Assembly (NCBI RefSeq): GCF_006443685.1
Contig: NZ_VFYP01000001.1
Coordinates: forward strand, 2,666,001-2,730,000
Direction of reading: 5' to 3'
DNA: 64,000 nt
Source of the DNA: Rhizobium glycinendophyticum
GTDB lineage: Bacteria; Pseudomonadota; Alphaproteobacteria; Rhizobiales; Rhizobiaceae
Positions 16,494-28,245 of this stretch are shown here, piece after piece. Under the pieces are notes generated by a model, which worked only from the letters and a program-made list of their open reading frames with translations, was not told the DNA's origin and did not search any database. Both the position numbers and the translations under genes were made by a program. The number at the start of each line of letters is the position of its first letter. Position 1 is the first letter of the stretch.

Positions 16494-18683
16494 TCAGGCC
16501 GCCTTCACCTTCGCGCGTTTCGCCAGATGCGCCACCACGTTCTCGATCATGCGCATGCCGGCATCGCCGCCGAGCGTCATGATCGATTCCGGGTGGAACT
16601 GCACGGCGGCGACCGGTTCCTTGGCGTGTTCGATGCCCATTATGGTGCCGTCCTCGCTCTCAGCCGTGATCATGAAATCGCGGTGCAGGGACGAGGGATC
16701 GGCGAAGATCGAGTGGTAGCGACCGACGGTCACCTCCTTGCCGAGCCCCGAGAAGACGAGGCCCGGTTCGAGCACACGGATGCGCGACGGCTTGCCATGC
16801 ATCGGGATTGCCAGCTGGCGAAGCTCGCCGCCATAGGCTTCGGCGAGCGCCTGCAGGCCGAGGCACACACCGAAGATCGGCAGTTCCCGGGCGCGCGCCT
16901 TCTTGATCGTCGCCTTGCAGTCGAAATCCGTCGGTGAGCCCGGACCGGGCGACAGGACGACGAGGTCGGGATTGAGGCGATCGAAGATCTCTTCCGGCAC
17001 CGGCGTGCGAACCGTGTTCACCGTGGCACCCGTCTGGCGGAAATAGTTGGCGAGCGTGTGGACGAAACTGTCCTCGTGGTCGACGAGCAGGATGTTGACC
17101 CCCTCGCCCACCCGGGCCACGCCGCGCTTGGAAGACGCATCATTGCCGCTCTTGGCGTCACGGATCGCTGCAATCATAGCGGAGGCCTTCAGTTCGGTTT
17201 CGGCTTCTTCTTCCTGCGGGTCGCTGTCGTTCAAAAGTGTCGCGCCGGCGCGCACTTCGGCAATGCCGTCCTTAATACGGACCGTGCGCAGCGTAAGCCC
17301 CGTGTTCATGTCGCCGTTGAAGCCGACCATGCCGATTGCACCACCATACCAGGCGCGCGGGCTTTTTTCGTGCTTTTCGATGAAGCGCATGGCCCAGAGC
17401 TTCGGCGCACCTGTCACGGTGACCGCCCAGGCATGGCTGAGGAAGCCGTCAAAGGCGTCCATGCCGTCGCGCAGACGTCCTTCGATATGGTCCACGGTGT
17501 GGATGAGCCGCGAATACATCTCGATCTGGCGGCGGCCGATGACCTTGACCGAGCCCGGCTCGCAGACGCGGCTCTTGTCGTTGCGGTCGACATCCGAGCA
17601 CATGGTGAGCTCGCTCTCGTCCTTCTTGGAGTTGAGGAGCTTCAGGATCTGCGCCGAATCCTCGATCGGATCGGCACCTCGGCGGATGGTGCCGGAGATC
17701 GGGCATGTCTCGATGCGCCGGCCGTTCACCCGTACGAACATCTCCGGCGAGGCGCCGACGAGATATTCCTGGTTTCCGAGATTGATGAAGAAGGAATACG
17801 GCGACGGATTGATTTCCTTCAGCCGCTTCGAGATCTGCGAGGGCTTGCTATCGCAGCGTTCCATGAACTTCTGCCCCGGCACGACCTCGAACAGATCGCC
17901 CTTGCGGAAGCTCTCCTTCGCCTTTGTCACCAGTTCGGCATATTCGCCGGGACGATGATCGCCGCGCGGCGGGATCGTATCGGTATGCTTGAACGGGTCG
18001 GCCGGGATTTCCTCCGATTGGCCGACCGTCGTCACATCGCCCTTGGTGAAGTCGTAGCGGTCGATCCAGGCCTTGGCCGAGTAATGGTCGACGACAAGGA
18101 TCTCGTCCGGCAGAAAGAGCACCATGTCGCGCTGATCGTCGGGACGGACAAGCTTCAGGTCGATCGCGTCGAACTGGAAAGCGAGATCGTAGCCGAAAGC
18201 GCCAAAGAGGCCGATGGCGCTGTCTTCCTCGGAGTGAAACAGCGCGGTGATGGCGCGAAGGACCGTGAAGACGGTCGGCATCTTCGAGCGCTCTTCTTCG
18301 GTGAAGACGCGGGACGGCAGCTTGACGTCGAGATCGAGACGCGTGGCTGTGCGGGCACCGAGCGCCAGATCTTCGACTGAGGCAAGCGTGTCGGCGATCA
18401 TCGTCAAAAGCGCTTCGCCGCGTCCGTTATAGGCCTCGATCCAGACCTTGCGACCGAAGGAAGAGATACCGAGCGGCGGATCGACGATGGCCGTGTCCCA
18501 GCGGGTATAGCGGCCCGGATATTCGTAGTTGGACGAGAAGACCGCACCGCGACGTTCGTCGAGCTTGTCGACATAGGTGGAGATGGCATCGCCATAGGGT
18601 GTCGGCCGGCGCTTGCGCGTGACGGTCACGCCGCCGCGCGTCTGATAGGCTTCCGAGCCGTCTTCCTGCAAAATCGTCGACAT
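16494..18683 (-). CDS. trpE(G): Anthranilate synthase, fused TrpE-TrpG
   Basis: A 729-residue fusion of both subunits of anthranilate synthase, the first committed step from chorismate to tryptophan. Residues 1 to about 515 are the chorismate-binding part, with [17 protein letters not shown], the [13 protein letters not shown] block and [16 protein letters not shown]. From about residue 530 the glutamine amidotransferase part follows: [19 protein letters not shown], the nucleophile in [15 protein letters not shown], and HPESI with the catalytic His/Glu. The fusion is characteristic of Rhizobiaceae and a few other alphaproteobacteria. A leader peptide and attenuator lie upstream, so expression follows tryptophan supply. 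Confidence 0.97.
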   Translation of the reverse strand: MSTILQEDGSEAYQTRGGVTVTRKRRPTPYGDAISTYVDKLDERRGAVFSSNYEYPGRYTRWDTAIVDPPLGISSFGRKVWIEAYNGRGEALLTMIADTLASVEDLALGARTATRLDLDVKLPSRVFTEEERSKMPTVFTVLRAITALFHSEEDSAIGLFGAFGYDLAFQFDAIDLKLVRPDDQRDMVLFLPDEILVVDHYSAKAWIDRYDFTKGDVTTVGQSEEIPADPFKHTDTIPPRGDHRPGEYAELVTKAKESFRKGDLFEVVPGQKFMERCDSKPSQISKRLKEINPSPYSFFINLGNQEYLVGASPEMFVRVNGRRIETCPISGTIRRGADPIEDSAQILKLLNSKKDESELTMCSDVDRNDKSRVCEPGSVKVIGRRQIEMYSRLIHTVDHIEGRLRDGMDAFDGFLSHAWAVTVTGAPKLWAMRFIEKHEKSPRAWYGGAIGMVGFNGDMNTGLTLRTVRIKDGIAEVRAGATLLNDSDPQEEEAETELKASAMIAAIRDAKSGNDASSKRGVARVGEGVNILLVDHEDSFVHTLANYFRQTGATVNTVRTPVPEEIFDRLNPDLVVLSPGPGSPTDFDCKATIKKARARELPIFGVCLGLQALAEAYGGELRQLAIPMHGKPSRIRVLEPGLVFSGLGKEVTVGRYHSIFADPSSLHRDFMITAESEDGTIMGIEHAKEPVAAVQFHPESIMTLGGDAGMRMIENVVAHLAKRAKVKAA

Positions 18684-18734
18684 GTCTGTCCTTTTCCGTT
18701 CTTCGAGGCCCTCTCCCGGCGCCTTGAATACAAA

Positions 18735-18767
18735 AAAGCCGCCTCAGGAGATTTTCCGGGCGGCTTT
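18735..18767 (-). terminator. Attenuator terminator of trpE(G)
   Basis: A 9-bp perfect stem (18735-18743 with 18759-18767) followed on the minus strand by six T residues, lying between the Trp-rich leader and the trpE(G) start. It should form when the ribosome reads through the leader with ample charged tRNA-Trp, ending transcription. Confidence 0.88.
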
Positions 18768-18806
18768 GGGTCATTCGTCGAGAAGACATGACTGGTCAAG
18801 GCCGCG

Positions 18807-18851
18807 TCAGCGAGCCCACCACCAAGCCATGTTGTTCAAGACGATCTTCAT
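18807..18851 (-). CDS. trpL: Tryptophan leader peptide TrpL
   Basis: A 14-codon frame MKIVLNNMAWWWAR with three consecutive tryptophan codons (18816-18824), ending about 40 bases before the terminator hairpin and about 125 bases upstream of trpE(G). The length and the WWWAR ending match the Sinorhizobium leader as known to me. Ribosome stalling at the Trp codons would favour an antiterminator. It is far too short for normal gene calling but is well supported by position and composition. A second ATG inside the frame could also start it. Confidence 0.9.
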   Translation of the reverse strand: MKIVLNNMAWWWAR

Positions 18852-18967
18852 GGGCGATTTGATAACCCGAGGCGAAGCGGCGCGCAAGCGGGATTTGCGC
18901 GGACCCCGCCATCGAACCTTTTGCGGCCCCCGTCGTTTCCGCCCCGGGGCGAACGACAGGAGCGGCC

Positions 18968-19966
18968 ATGAGACATGCAACGGGCTTGATGCTGATCTGG
19001 CTGGCGGCGACGGGTGTAACATTGCCCGAGATCGGCCCGCCGGCGCCACCCAAGCCAGCCCAGTCCGTCACGCAAGACGAAGCCGCCGCCCCGGCGGAGG
19101 AGAAAGGCGCTGCCGACAGCTCTCAGACTCCGCCGACGCCACCCCTCCCCTCCGGTACGCCGCCAACGCCCTCGCCCGATCCGCGCGACACGCCCGATGC
19201 CACGTCCGCTCCCTCCGAGGTCCCGGCCGGGAAACCGGAGGCACCGGAGGCGCCCGTCGACGCGGAGAAGGCCGGGCAGCCGAAGACGGGGCCTTCGAAG
19301 CCCGACGATGGCGCGGCTCCGACAACGGAGGGCAAGCAGGAGCAAGCCGACAAACCGGAGCCGACCGCGCCGCCGCCGCCGCCCGATCCGGCACCGGTGT
19401 CAGAGAAGCCGGAAGAACTCGCCATGTGCCTGCGGGACCTGAAGGCCATAGGCGCCGATTTCACCGAAGATGCGATGATCGACGACGAGACGGGCTGCGG
19501 CATCGCTCACCCCGTTACCGTCCGCCGGATCCTGCCTTCGGTCACGCTGGAGCCGGAAGCCACCATTCGATGCGAGACGGCGCTGAGCCTCGCCCGCATG
19601 ACCCGCGACATGCTGATCCCGGCCGCCGCCCGCGCCTTCCCCGACCGACCTGCTCTCTCCGGCATTTCCCAGGCCTCCGGCTATGTCTGCCGCAACCGCA
19701 ACAGCGCCGAAACCGGCAAGATTTCCGAGCATGCCCATGGCAACGCCATCGACATCGCCGCCCTGCGCTTCAGCAAGGAAAGCGTGCCGCTGATGATCGC
19801 GAAACAGGACGACGGCACGGCAGAGGCTGCATTTCAGCGGGCGCTCAACGCCATCGCCTGTCTCTATTTCACCACCGTCCTCTCACCCGGCAGCGATGCG
19901 GCCCACCAGGACCACCTGCATCTGGACGTGATCGAGCGGAAGAGCGGGTTCCGCTATTGCCGCTGA
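18968..19966 (+). CDS. Extensin-like C-terminal domain protein (secreted, M15-peptidase-like fold)
   Basis: A 332-residue protein. After a short hydrophobic N-terminus comes a low-complexity linker rich in Pro, Ala, Glu and Lys to about residue 148. The C-terminal domain holds the extensin-like signature: CLRDLKAIGADF, GCGIAHPVTV, SEHAHGNAIDIAAL and AHQDHLHLDV, with four or more cysteines likely paired in the periplasm. The His/Asp pattern resembles D,D-carboxypeptidase-type zinc sites, so a cell-wall role is plausible but unproven. GGAGCGG precedes the start. Confidence 0.85.
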   Translation: MRHATGLMLIWLAATGVTLPEIGPPAPPKPAQSVTQDEAAAPAEEKGAADSSQTPPTPPLPSGTPPTPSPDPRDTPDATSAPSEVPAGKPEAPEAPVDAEKAGQPKTGPSKPDDGAAPTTEGKQEQADKPEPTAPPPPPDPAPVSEKPEELAMCLRDLKAIGADFTEDAMIDDETGCGIAHPVTVRRILPSVTLEPEATIRCETALSLARMTRDMLIPAAARAFPDRPALSGISQASGYVCRNRNSAETGKISEHAHGNAIDIAALRFSKESVPLMIAKQDDGTAEAAFQRALNAIACLYFTTVLSPGSDAAHQDHLHLDVIERKSGFRYCR

Positions 19967-19975
19967 ACGAAAGAC

Positions 19976-20001
19976 GGCGGCGCCCCGGATGGGACGCCGC
20001 C
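19976..20001 (-). terminator. Hairpin between the extensin-like and heme-receptor genes
   Basis: An 11-bp stem with one G-U pair (19976-19986 with 19991-20001) in the 60 bases separating two convergent genes. The minus-strand tail GTCTTTCGTT has few T residues, so termination efficiency is uncertain. Confidence 0.5.
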
Positions 20002-20027
20002 GCAGGCGGTGGAAGGGGCTGTGGGGG

Positions 20028-22214
20028 TTAGAATTTCTGAGAAATCGCAACCTTGAAGTAACGTCCGGCTTCCGAATAGATGTCGGAGGCGTTAGACACG
20101 TTCTTGACTTCGAGCGCATCGAAATACTTCTTGTCGAAGAGGTTGTAGACCCCTGCCTGGACGCGGAGCCCCTTAAACTGTTCAGGCTCCCACCATCCTG
20201 TCAGGTTCACAACTCCGTATCCGTCCGGCTTGGTCAGCGCAGCCGAGTCGTCCGGGACGGCGCTGGCCGCAACCAGGCTGACATCGGTTCCCCAGGCTTC
20301 CTGTTCATAACCGAACCCGACAATGGCCTTGAGCGGCGGGACGGATGCGAGCAGTTCGTCGCTGTCCAGATCGGTCCCGCGGGCATAGGCCAGCGAGCCA
20401 TGCAGGTTGAAGCCATTCGCGAAGGTCTTGTGCGCTTCCAGCTCGACACCGCTGATCCGGACATTGTCGCGGTTGATGAACTGATAGGTGCCGAGGGCGT
20501 ATCCCGATGTGGCGATGATATCAGATGTATCGATAAAGTTGTTGTACCGGGTGCTGAAGGCGCTGACGCGTCCACCAAAATCGTCTTCCCCGAGATTGGC
20601 ACCGACGTCAAAGCCCCAGCTGGTTTCCGGCTTCAGGTCCGGATTGCCGATCGAACGATAGAGCGGCGCATTGTCGTAGTCGACATAGAGCTGGTAGGCG
20701 TTCGGAGCCTTAAAGGCCGTAACGAACTGTGCGTAGAGCTCGATGTCCGGCTTCACCTGCCACGCCGCACGAAGCTTTGGCGAGAAACGTGTGCCGCTCT
20801 GCCCTTCGGGCATATCTCCTTCAAAGGTATCGGTGGATTGCGGGTCTTCCTTGTACCAGTCAAAACGAAGGCCGGGTGTCACGGAAACCGCGCTATTGCC
20901 AAGGGTGATCTTGTCTTCGGCATAGGCGCCGAACCTGTAGGAATTCACGTCCGGCGAGTAGGACTGGTTGGTGTGGTAATAGGCGCAGCCGGGAACCCAG
21001 GTGACAGAGCAACTGTCGACACCGGACAGGTAGTAGCTGCTCTGTGTGAACCGGAAATCGGCTCCGAAGGTCAGTTGGTGGTTGAGGCTGCCCGTCGCAA
21101 AATCCGAATTGGCGTAGCCTGAAAAACCGATGTCACGCTGCTCGCTCTCCATCAGTCGGTCGTATTCGCCGATCGGCGCCGTCAAACGATAGGAGTCCTG
21201 CCCTTCCGTACGCGCCGAGCGCTGCCAGTAGACGGTCGCAGCCGCGCTGTCGATTAGGCTGTCATCGCCCACGGATTCGAACTCGTAGTCCAGAGAGACG
21301 CGATCGCGATCCTTTTCCTGGACCAGATCATAATCCCCGGCACGGTATGTTGTACCGTATGTACTGGAGGACATGTAGTCCTTACGGGAATTGTAGCCGT
21401 AGTGCTCAGCCGTCAGGCCGATACGGTGACCGCCCTCCAGATCCTGACGGATCTTGAAGAGGAAATTGCGCTGATTGTAATCCAACGGATCGGCTTCGGT
21501 CCGCGTGCTGCGCGTGCCACCGACATCGCCCTTTGTCTCGGTTTCCTGGCCCTTCTTGTAGGACGACTGAAACATCACCGATGTGTTCTCGATCTTTTTG
21601 GCAATGGCGCCCGAGGCGGTGAAAGATTTGTCGGAACCGTCGTAACCCAATTTGCCGATGCCACCGAACGTCGCACCATCCGCCAGCAGATCGTCCGGTT
21701 CAAGCGTGTTCAACAGGAGCGCGCCGCCCAGCGCGCCTGATCCGGCACGACTGGAGTCGGCGCTGTGCAAGACATCAACGGAGGACAGGGAGTTGAAGTC
21801 ATAGGTATCGGCGCCGCCGCCGTAATTGTAGACCGTGTCGAAGAAATACGGCACCGGGATCCCGTCGATCGTCGTCAGAACCCGATCGGCCTCGAGGCCA
21901 CGAATGTTTACGCTCTTCGACTGTCGGACATAGGTAACGCTCGGTTCGACTGTGTTGCCGAGATCGTCGACATCATCAACCTGCTTCTTTTGCAGCGTTT
22001 TGGAATCCGTTGTTGTCGACACGGGGGTATCCGCCACGGAACCGGCCGGCACGCGTTTGCCTTTCACCACGATCGTCTGCAACTGCGTCTCGTCGGCATC
22101 GGACGTCGTGGTCGATGGCGTTGCGCTGTCCTGAGCATGGGCCGGATGGATGGCGGAGACCGCCACGAGGGCGGTGCAGGCGAGCAGAAGAGGTCTGGCG
22201 GACCGGGAGCGCAT
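20028..22214 (-). CDS. TonB-dependent heme/hemoglobin receptor
   Basis: 728 residues with a signal peptide (cleavage after AHA), a plug domain (TIVVKGKRVPAGSVADTP as TonB-box region, NIRGLEADRVLTTIDGIPVPYF, then GSGALGGALLLNTL) and a beta-barrel ending in VAISQKF, with the terminal Phe needed for outer-membrane insertion. The layout fits the hemoglobin/transferrin/lactoferrin receptor family, such as ShmR/HmuR in rhizobia. The canonical FRAP and NPNL heme motifs were not clearly seen, so the ligand stays provisional. Two iron-responsive boxes precede the gene. No heme ABC genes are adjacent. Confidence 0.85.
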   Translation of the reverse strand: MRSRSARPLLLACTALVAVSAIHPAHAQDSATPSTTTSDADETQLQTIVVKGKRVPAGSVADTPVSTTTDSKTLQKKQVDDVDDLGNTVEPSVTYVRQSKSVNIRGLEADRVLTTIDGIPVPYFFDTVYNYGGGADTYDFNSLSSVDVLHSADSSRAGSGALGGALLLNTLEPDDLLADGATFGGIGKLGYDGSDKSFTASGAIAKKIENTSVMFQSSYKKGQETETKGDVGGTRSTRTEADPLDYNQRNFLFKIRQDLEGGHRIGLTAEHYGYNSRKDYMSSSTYGTTYRAGDYDLVQEKDRDRVSLDYEFESVGDDSLIDSAAATVYWQRSARTEGQDSYRLTAPIGEYDRLMESEQRDIGFSGYANSDFATGSLNHQLTFGADFRFTQSSYYLSGVDSCSVTWVPGCAYYHTNQSYSPDVNSYRFGAYAEDKITLGNSAVSVTPGLRFDWYKEDPQSTDTFEGDMPEGQSGTRFSPKLRAAWQVKPDIELYAQFVTAFKAPNAYQLYVDYDNAPLYRSIGNPDLKPETSWGFDVGANLGEDDFGGRVSAFSTRYNNFIDTSDIIATSGYALGTYQFINRDNVRISGVELEAHKTFANGFNLHGSLAYARGTDLDSDELLASVPPLKAIVGFGYEQEAWGTDVSLVAASAVPDDSAALTKPDGYGVVNLTGWWEPEQFKGLRVQAGVYNLFDKKYFDALEVKNVSNASDIYSEAGRYFKVAISQKF

Positions 22215-22344
22215 GCGAATGTCCTTTCGATGGCCAGAAAGATGCGATCCCGAACCCGAAAGACGGGCGCAGGCTGGCCAAATGTGTTTGCGTCAAAACC
22301 GGGGCGAGGCCGAAACCTTCGCCTTAATCACGCCGTATAAAACA

Positions 22345-22386
22345 TGATTATCTGAGTCAACATATAAAACATGATTCTTTTAATCA
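22345..22386 (-). promoter_or_regulatory. Two iron-responsive operator boxes (TGA-N9-TCA)
   Basis: TGATTATCTGAGTCA at 22345-22359 and TGATTCTTTTAATCA at 22372-22386 both fit the rhizobial iron-responsive consensus TGA-N9-TCA bound by RirA. Each lies at the end of a 14-base direct repeat (22336-22349 and 22363-22376), 27 bases apart. The area is strikingly AT-rich. It sits about 130-170 bases upstream of the receptor start, so iron repression is the natural inference. Confidence 0.75.
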
Positions 22387-22461
22387 TGAATTGTGATCAC
22401 CGTCACCGTGGCGGAAATATCACAAATCGCCGATCAGTTCTGAGGGCGGGATGAGCCGGGG

Positions 22462-24135
<1,674 letters not shown>

Positions 24136-24335
24136 GCTGTCCCCCCTTTGTTTCATCGCTGTTTTGCAGCGGAGGATCGGCCGCCAAGACGATGCTGGCA
24201 AGGCGTCGGCCGGACTTTTTTCGACGATGCGCCACAGCGGCCGGCCCTGGCCGGGAAAGACGCCGCGACACCTCTTGTCGCCGCCCGCGGCCGTGTATTA
24301 TGTGCAGTGCAAACATGCCGCCGAAGGAGAAGCCG

Positions 24336-24857
24336 ATGAAATCGCTGGAACTGCTCATCGAAAAAATCATCCTGTCGAGCCGTTGGATCCTGGTCGCCTT
24401 CTATCTCGGCCTGGTCGCGGCGCTCGCCGTCTACGCGGTCGCCTTCGGCTACAAATTCCTGAAGGTCGCGCAAAACGTCTTCGTCTATGAAGACTTCCAG
24501 ATGATCCTGGCCATGCTGGGCCTGATCGACGCCGCGCTGGTGGCGAGCCTGATCGTCATGGTGATGATCTCCGGCTACGAAAACTTCGTCAGCCGTTTCG
24601 ACGAAGCCGACGACCAGGTGTCCTTCCTCGGCAAGCTCGACGCCGGCAGCCTCAAGATCAAGGTCGCCTCCTCGATCGTCGCGATCTCCTCGATCCATCT
24701 CTTGCAGGTCTTCCTCAACGCCAACCAGTACACCTCCGACAAGCTGATGTGGCTGACCCTCATCCACCTCGCCTTCGTCGTTTCGGCGGTGATGCTGGGC
24801 TATCTGGAGGTGATGATGAACGGCAAGAAGAAGGGTGGAGACGCGGACAAGATTTGA
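24336..24857 (+). CDS. UPF0114 (YqhA-like) inner-membrane protein
   Basis: 173 residues with an AAGGAGAA ribosome site. Begins LELLIEKIILSSRWILVAFYLGL, the UPF0114/TIGR00645 signature, then three more membrane segments. MVMISGYENFVSRFDEADD and the SSIVAISSIHLLQVFLN segment are conserved in the family. Function is unknown; it is widespread in proteobacteria. The gene is divergent from fhs and is followed by a palindromic repeat. Confidence 0.88.
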   Translation: MKSLELLIEKIILSSRWILVAFYLGLVAALAVYAVAFGYKFLKVAQNVFVYEDFQMILAMLGLIDAALVASLIVMVMISGYENFVSRFDEADDQVSFLGKLDAGSLKIKVASSIVAISSIHLLQVFLNANQYTSDKLMWLTLIHLAFVVSAVMLGYLEVMMNGKKKGGDADKI

Positions 24858-24861
24858 GGGG

Positions 24862-25017
24862 ATGCACCCTCCCCTCGAGGGGGAGGGTCGGAGCGCAGCT
24901 CCGGGGTGGGGTGATGGCTGGGACGCCAGCGCCGGATCACAAGCCTCGCACTCGTGAAGGTTCACCCCCACCCGCCGCTTCGCGGCGACCTCCCCCCTCG
25001 AGGGGGAGGTGGGTATT
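24862..25017. repeat. Intergenic palindromic repeat (RIME-like)
   Basis: Between the convergent UPF0114 and putA genes. CCTCCCCTCGAGGGGGAGG-type inverted repeats occur at both ends (near 24870-24887 and 24990-25010), with further self-complementary segments between. It shares the C/G-rich motif style of the element at 8771-8900. Such elements are common in rhizobial intergenic regions; here it may also act as a bidirectional transcription stop. Confidence 0.6.
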
Positions 25018-28000
25018 TCACCCCTCCCCGATCGCAATCAGGCTGGCATTGCCGCCGGCGGCGGCCGTGTTGACCGAGATCACCTGCTCCAGTGCAAATC
25101 GGCTGAGGTAAGCCGGGCCGCCCGCCTTGAAGCCGGTGCCGGACATGCCGGAGCCACCGAAGGGCTGGGTGCCGACGACCGCGCCGATCATGTTGCGGTT
25201 GACATAGATATTGCCGGTATCGAGCGCCTCGGTGACGGTGCGGATCGTCGCTTCGATGCGGCTGTGGACGCCGAGTGTGAGGCCATACCCCGTTGCGTCG
25301 ATCGAACCGATCACCTTGTCGAGTTCCTTGGCCTTCCAGCGCACGACATGCAGAACCGGGCCAAAGATTTCCTTGGTCAGCGCCTCGGGACGATTGAGTT
25401 CGATGATATGCGGGGCGAAGAAATTGCCGGTCGCGGGCACCTGGCCCGCATAACGCACCTTCTGGGTCCGCTTCATCTCGGCGACATGACCTTCGAGCAT
25501 CGCCTTCTGCTTCTCATCGATGACGGGGCCGATATCGGTGGTGATCTCGAGCGGATTGCCGAGATTGAGTTCGCGGGCGGCACCCTCGATCATCTCGAGC
25601 ATGCCGTCGGCAATGTCTTCCTGCAGATAAAGAATGCGGAGCGCCGAGCAGCGCTGGCCGGCCGAGCGGAAGGCGGACATGACGACATCGTCGGCCACCT
25701 GTTCGGCAAGCGCGGTGGCATCGACGATCATCGCATTCATGCCGCCGGTTTCTGCAATCAGCGGCACGATCGGGCCGTTCTTGGCGGCGAGCGTGCGGTT
25801 GATGGCCTGGGCCGTCGCGGTCGAGCCGGTGAAGGCGATACCGGCGAGCTGCGGATGGGCGGCGATCGCCGCACCGACATCGCCGGCGCCCGGCAGCAGC
25901 ATCAGCACATCTTCGGGCACGCCCGCCTTGTGGAAGAGCTTCACCGCTTCAAAGGCAATCAGCGGGGTTTGGGGTGCTGGCTTGGCGACAACCGCATTTC
26001 CGGCGACGAGTGCCGCCGAGACCTGGCCGAGGAAGATCGCCAGCGGAAAGTTCCACGGCGAGATGCAGGCAAAGACGCCGCGACCGCGCCAAGAGAGACG
26101 GTTGAGCTCACCGGTCGGGCCGGGCATGACTTCGGCTTCACTGAACTGCTTGCGGGCCTGGTTGGCATAATAGCGGCAGAAGTCGACAGCCTCCCGGATT
26201 TCGGCCACGCCGTCATCCAGCGTCTTGCCGGCTTCCAGCGCGAGCAGGGTCAGGAGACGGTCGCGATCGGCCTCAAGGAGGTCGGCCAGCTTGTCGAGGG
26301 TTGCTGCGCGCTCCTCGACGGAAACGCGTGACCAGCGGGCAAAGCCCTTGCGGCCGGCAGCAAAGGCGCGATCAACATCGGCGGGCGTGGCGTTGCGCAC
26401 GGTTCCGACCTTCTTGCTGCGATCGGCGGGCGACAGAACCGCGTCCTCGGCGGTGGCGCCGGTTGCACCCGGCACCAGCGGCCGAGCCGCGATCTCCGAG
26501 AGGGGAACGGAGATGCGTGCCATCAGCCGTTCCAGATTGTCACGATATCCGAATTCGAAGCCGGCGCTGTTCTTGCGATCGCCATAGAGGCCAAGCGGCA
26601 TCGGGATCTGGCTGTGGCGGGCGCTCTGGCCATTGCCAAGCCCGAGCTTTTCGGTCGGCCGCTCCAGAAGTGCCGTGACCGGAATGTTCTTGTCTCCGGC
26701 AACGGCGACGAAGGAGGAGTTCGCGCCGTTTTCGAGCAGACGGCGAACGAGATAGGCGAGCAGATCGCGATAGCCACCGACCGGTGCATAGATGCGGCAG
26801 GCGATCCGGTCATTGCCCGACAGCAGCGTGTCGTAGAGGGCCTCGCCCATGCCATGCAGGCGCTGGAATTCGAAACCGGAGCGATCGGCACCGGCAAGCT
26901 CGATGATGGTCGAGACGGTCAGCGCATTGTGGGTGGCGAACTGCGGGAAGATGCGTGCGCGCTTTTCCATGAGCTTGGCCGCACAATGCAGATAGGAAAG
27001 GTCGGTCGCCGGCTTGCGGGTCCAGACCGGGTAGTCGTCGAGACCACGCTCCTGGGCGCGCTTCACTTCCGTGTCCCAATAGGCGCCCTTGACGAGGCGC
27101 ACCATCATCCGGCGACCATATTGCTGGCAGAGGCTGTCGATATAGTCGATCACCTGCGGCGCGCGCTTCTGATAGGCCTGGATGGCCAGACCAAAACCGT
27201 CCCAGCCGGCAAGCGACGGATCGGCAAAGACGGCCGCGATCACGTCGAGGGAGAGTTCGAGACGGTCGGCCTCTTCGGCATCGACGGTGAAATTGAGCTG
27301 ATGCGCCTTGGCCATCTGCGCGAGCTTCAGGAGATCCGGCACAAGTTCGCGCATCACCCGATCACGATGGGTCGCGAGATAACGCGGATGCAGCGCCGAG
27401 AGCTTGACCGAGATGCCCATGCGGTTCGGCAGTTGCTGGCTCTTGCCATGTTTGGCCATATGCGCGCCGATCGCCTCGATGGCCATGGCGTAGGACTGGA
27501 AGTAGCGCTTTGCGTCTTCGGCCGTGCGGGCCCCCTCGCCGAGCATGTCGAAGGAATGGCGATAGCCGCGCTCCTCGCTCTTGGCAGCGCGCGACAGCGC
27601 ATCCTTGATGGTTTCGCCGAGCACGAAATGATGGCCGAGGAAGCGCATCGCCTGCTTGGTGGCGGAGCGCACGGTGGGCAGGCCGAGCCGCTTGACGAGG
27701 CCGCGCATGACACCCTCGGGCGTCTCGCCCGGGCGGATGACGCGGGCCGACAGGCCGAGGGCCCAGGCAGAGGCCGAGACGAACCAGCTGTCGCCATGCG
27801 CCTCGTGTTCGCTCCAGCCCCCCTCTTTCAGCTTGTCCTCGATCAGCCGATCCTGGGTGAGCGCATCCGGCACGCGCAAGAGCGCCTCGGCGAGCACCAT
27901 CAGCGCCAGACCTTCGCGCGTGGACAGGCCATATTCGCGCAGAAAATCCTCAACACCGCCGACCGAGCCGGAATTGTTGCGGATCGCCTCGATATAGGTC

Positions 28001-28137
28001 GTTGCGCGGCGGTCGATGGCGCTATTCTGGCTCGCCGAGAGCGACAGACGCGATGCAAAGTGGCGAATGAGCTGGTCATCGTCGCCGGCATAGGGGGCTT
28101 CGAAACGCGGGAAATCTGTCGTGGCTGGCTTGATCAT
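25018..28137 (-). CDS. putA: Bifunctional proline dehydrogenase / glutamate-semialdehyde dehydrogenase
   Basis: About 1039 residues from the ATG at 28137, which follows GGAGG; a GTG two codons earlier is in frame. The FAD-dependent proline dehydrogenase barrel spans about residues 130-470, with MVRLVKGAYWDTEVK and RIYAPVGGYRDLLAYLVRRLLEN. The aldehyde dehydrogenase half follows: FTGSTATAQ, the general-base Glu in ETGGMNAM (about 795) and the nucleophile Cys in GQRCSALR (about 830). There is no N-terminal ribbon-helix-helix domain, so it is not self-regulating; the divergent putR fills that role. It oxidises proline to glutamate in two channelled steps. Confidence 0.97.
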   Translation of the reverse strand: MIKPATTDFPRFEAPYAGDDDQLIRHFASRLSLSASQNSAIDRRATTYIEAIRNNSGSVGGVEDFLREYGLSTREGLALMVLAEALLRVPDALTQDRLIEDKLKEGGWSEHEAHGDSWFVSASAWALGLSARVIRPGETPEGVMRGLVKRLGLPTVRSATKQAMRFLGHHFVLGETIKDALSRAAKSEERGYRHSFDMLGEGARTAEDAKRYFQSYAMAIEAIGAHMAKHGKSQQLPNRMGISVKLSALHPRYLATHRDRVMRELVPDLLKLAQMAKAHQLNFTVDAEEADRLELSLDVIAAVFADPSLAGWDGFGLAIQAYQKRAPQVIDYIDSLCQQYGRRMMVRLVKGAYWDTEVKRAQERGLDDYPVWTRKPATDLSYLHCAAKLMEKRARIFPQFATHNALTVSTIIELAGADRSGFEFQRLHGMGEALYDTLLSGNDRIACRIYAPVGGYRDLLAYLVRRLLENGANSSFVAVAGDKNIPVTALLERPTEKLGLGNGQSARHSQIPMPLGLYGDRKNSAGFEFGYRDNLERLMARISVPLSEIAARPLVPGATGATAEDAVLSPADRSKKVGTVRNATPADVDRAFAAGRKGFARWSRVSVEERAATLDKLADLLEADRDRLLTLLALEAGKTLDDGVAEIREAVDFCRYYANQARKQFSEAEVMPGPTGELNRLSWRGRGVFACISPWNFPLAIFLGQVSAALVAGNAVVAKPAPQTPLIAFEAVKLFHKAGVPEDVLMLLPGAGDVGAAIAAHPQLAGIAFTGSTATAQAINRTLAAKNGPIVPLIAETGGMNAMIVDATALAEQVADDVVMSAFRSAGQRCSALRILYLQEDIADGMLEMIEGAARELNLGNPLEITTDIGPVIDEKQKAMLEGHVAEMKRTQKVRYAGQVPATGNFFAPHIIELNRPEALTKEIFGPVLHVVRWKAKELDKVIGSIDATGYGLTLGVHSRIEATIRTVTEALDTGNIYVNRNMIGAVVGTQPFGGSGMSGTGFKAGGPAYLSRFALEQVISVNTAAAGGNASLIAIGEG

Positions 28138-28245
28138 TGTCACCTCCGTGGTATGCGCAACATATCTTTAGTTTTGCAGGATTTCCCGCTATTCTTCAGT
28201 CAAATTTCCGCAACAAACACTACCAAGATGGAGTTTCGTAGAGAG

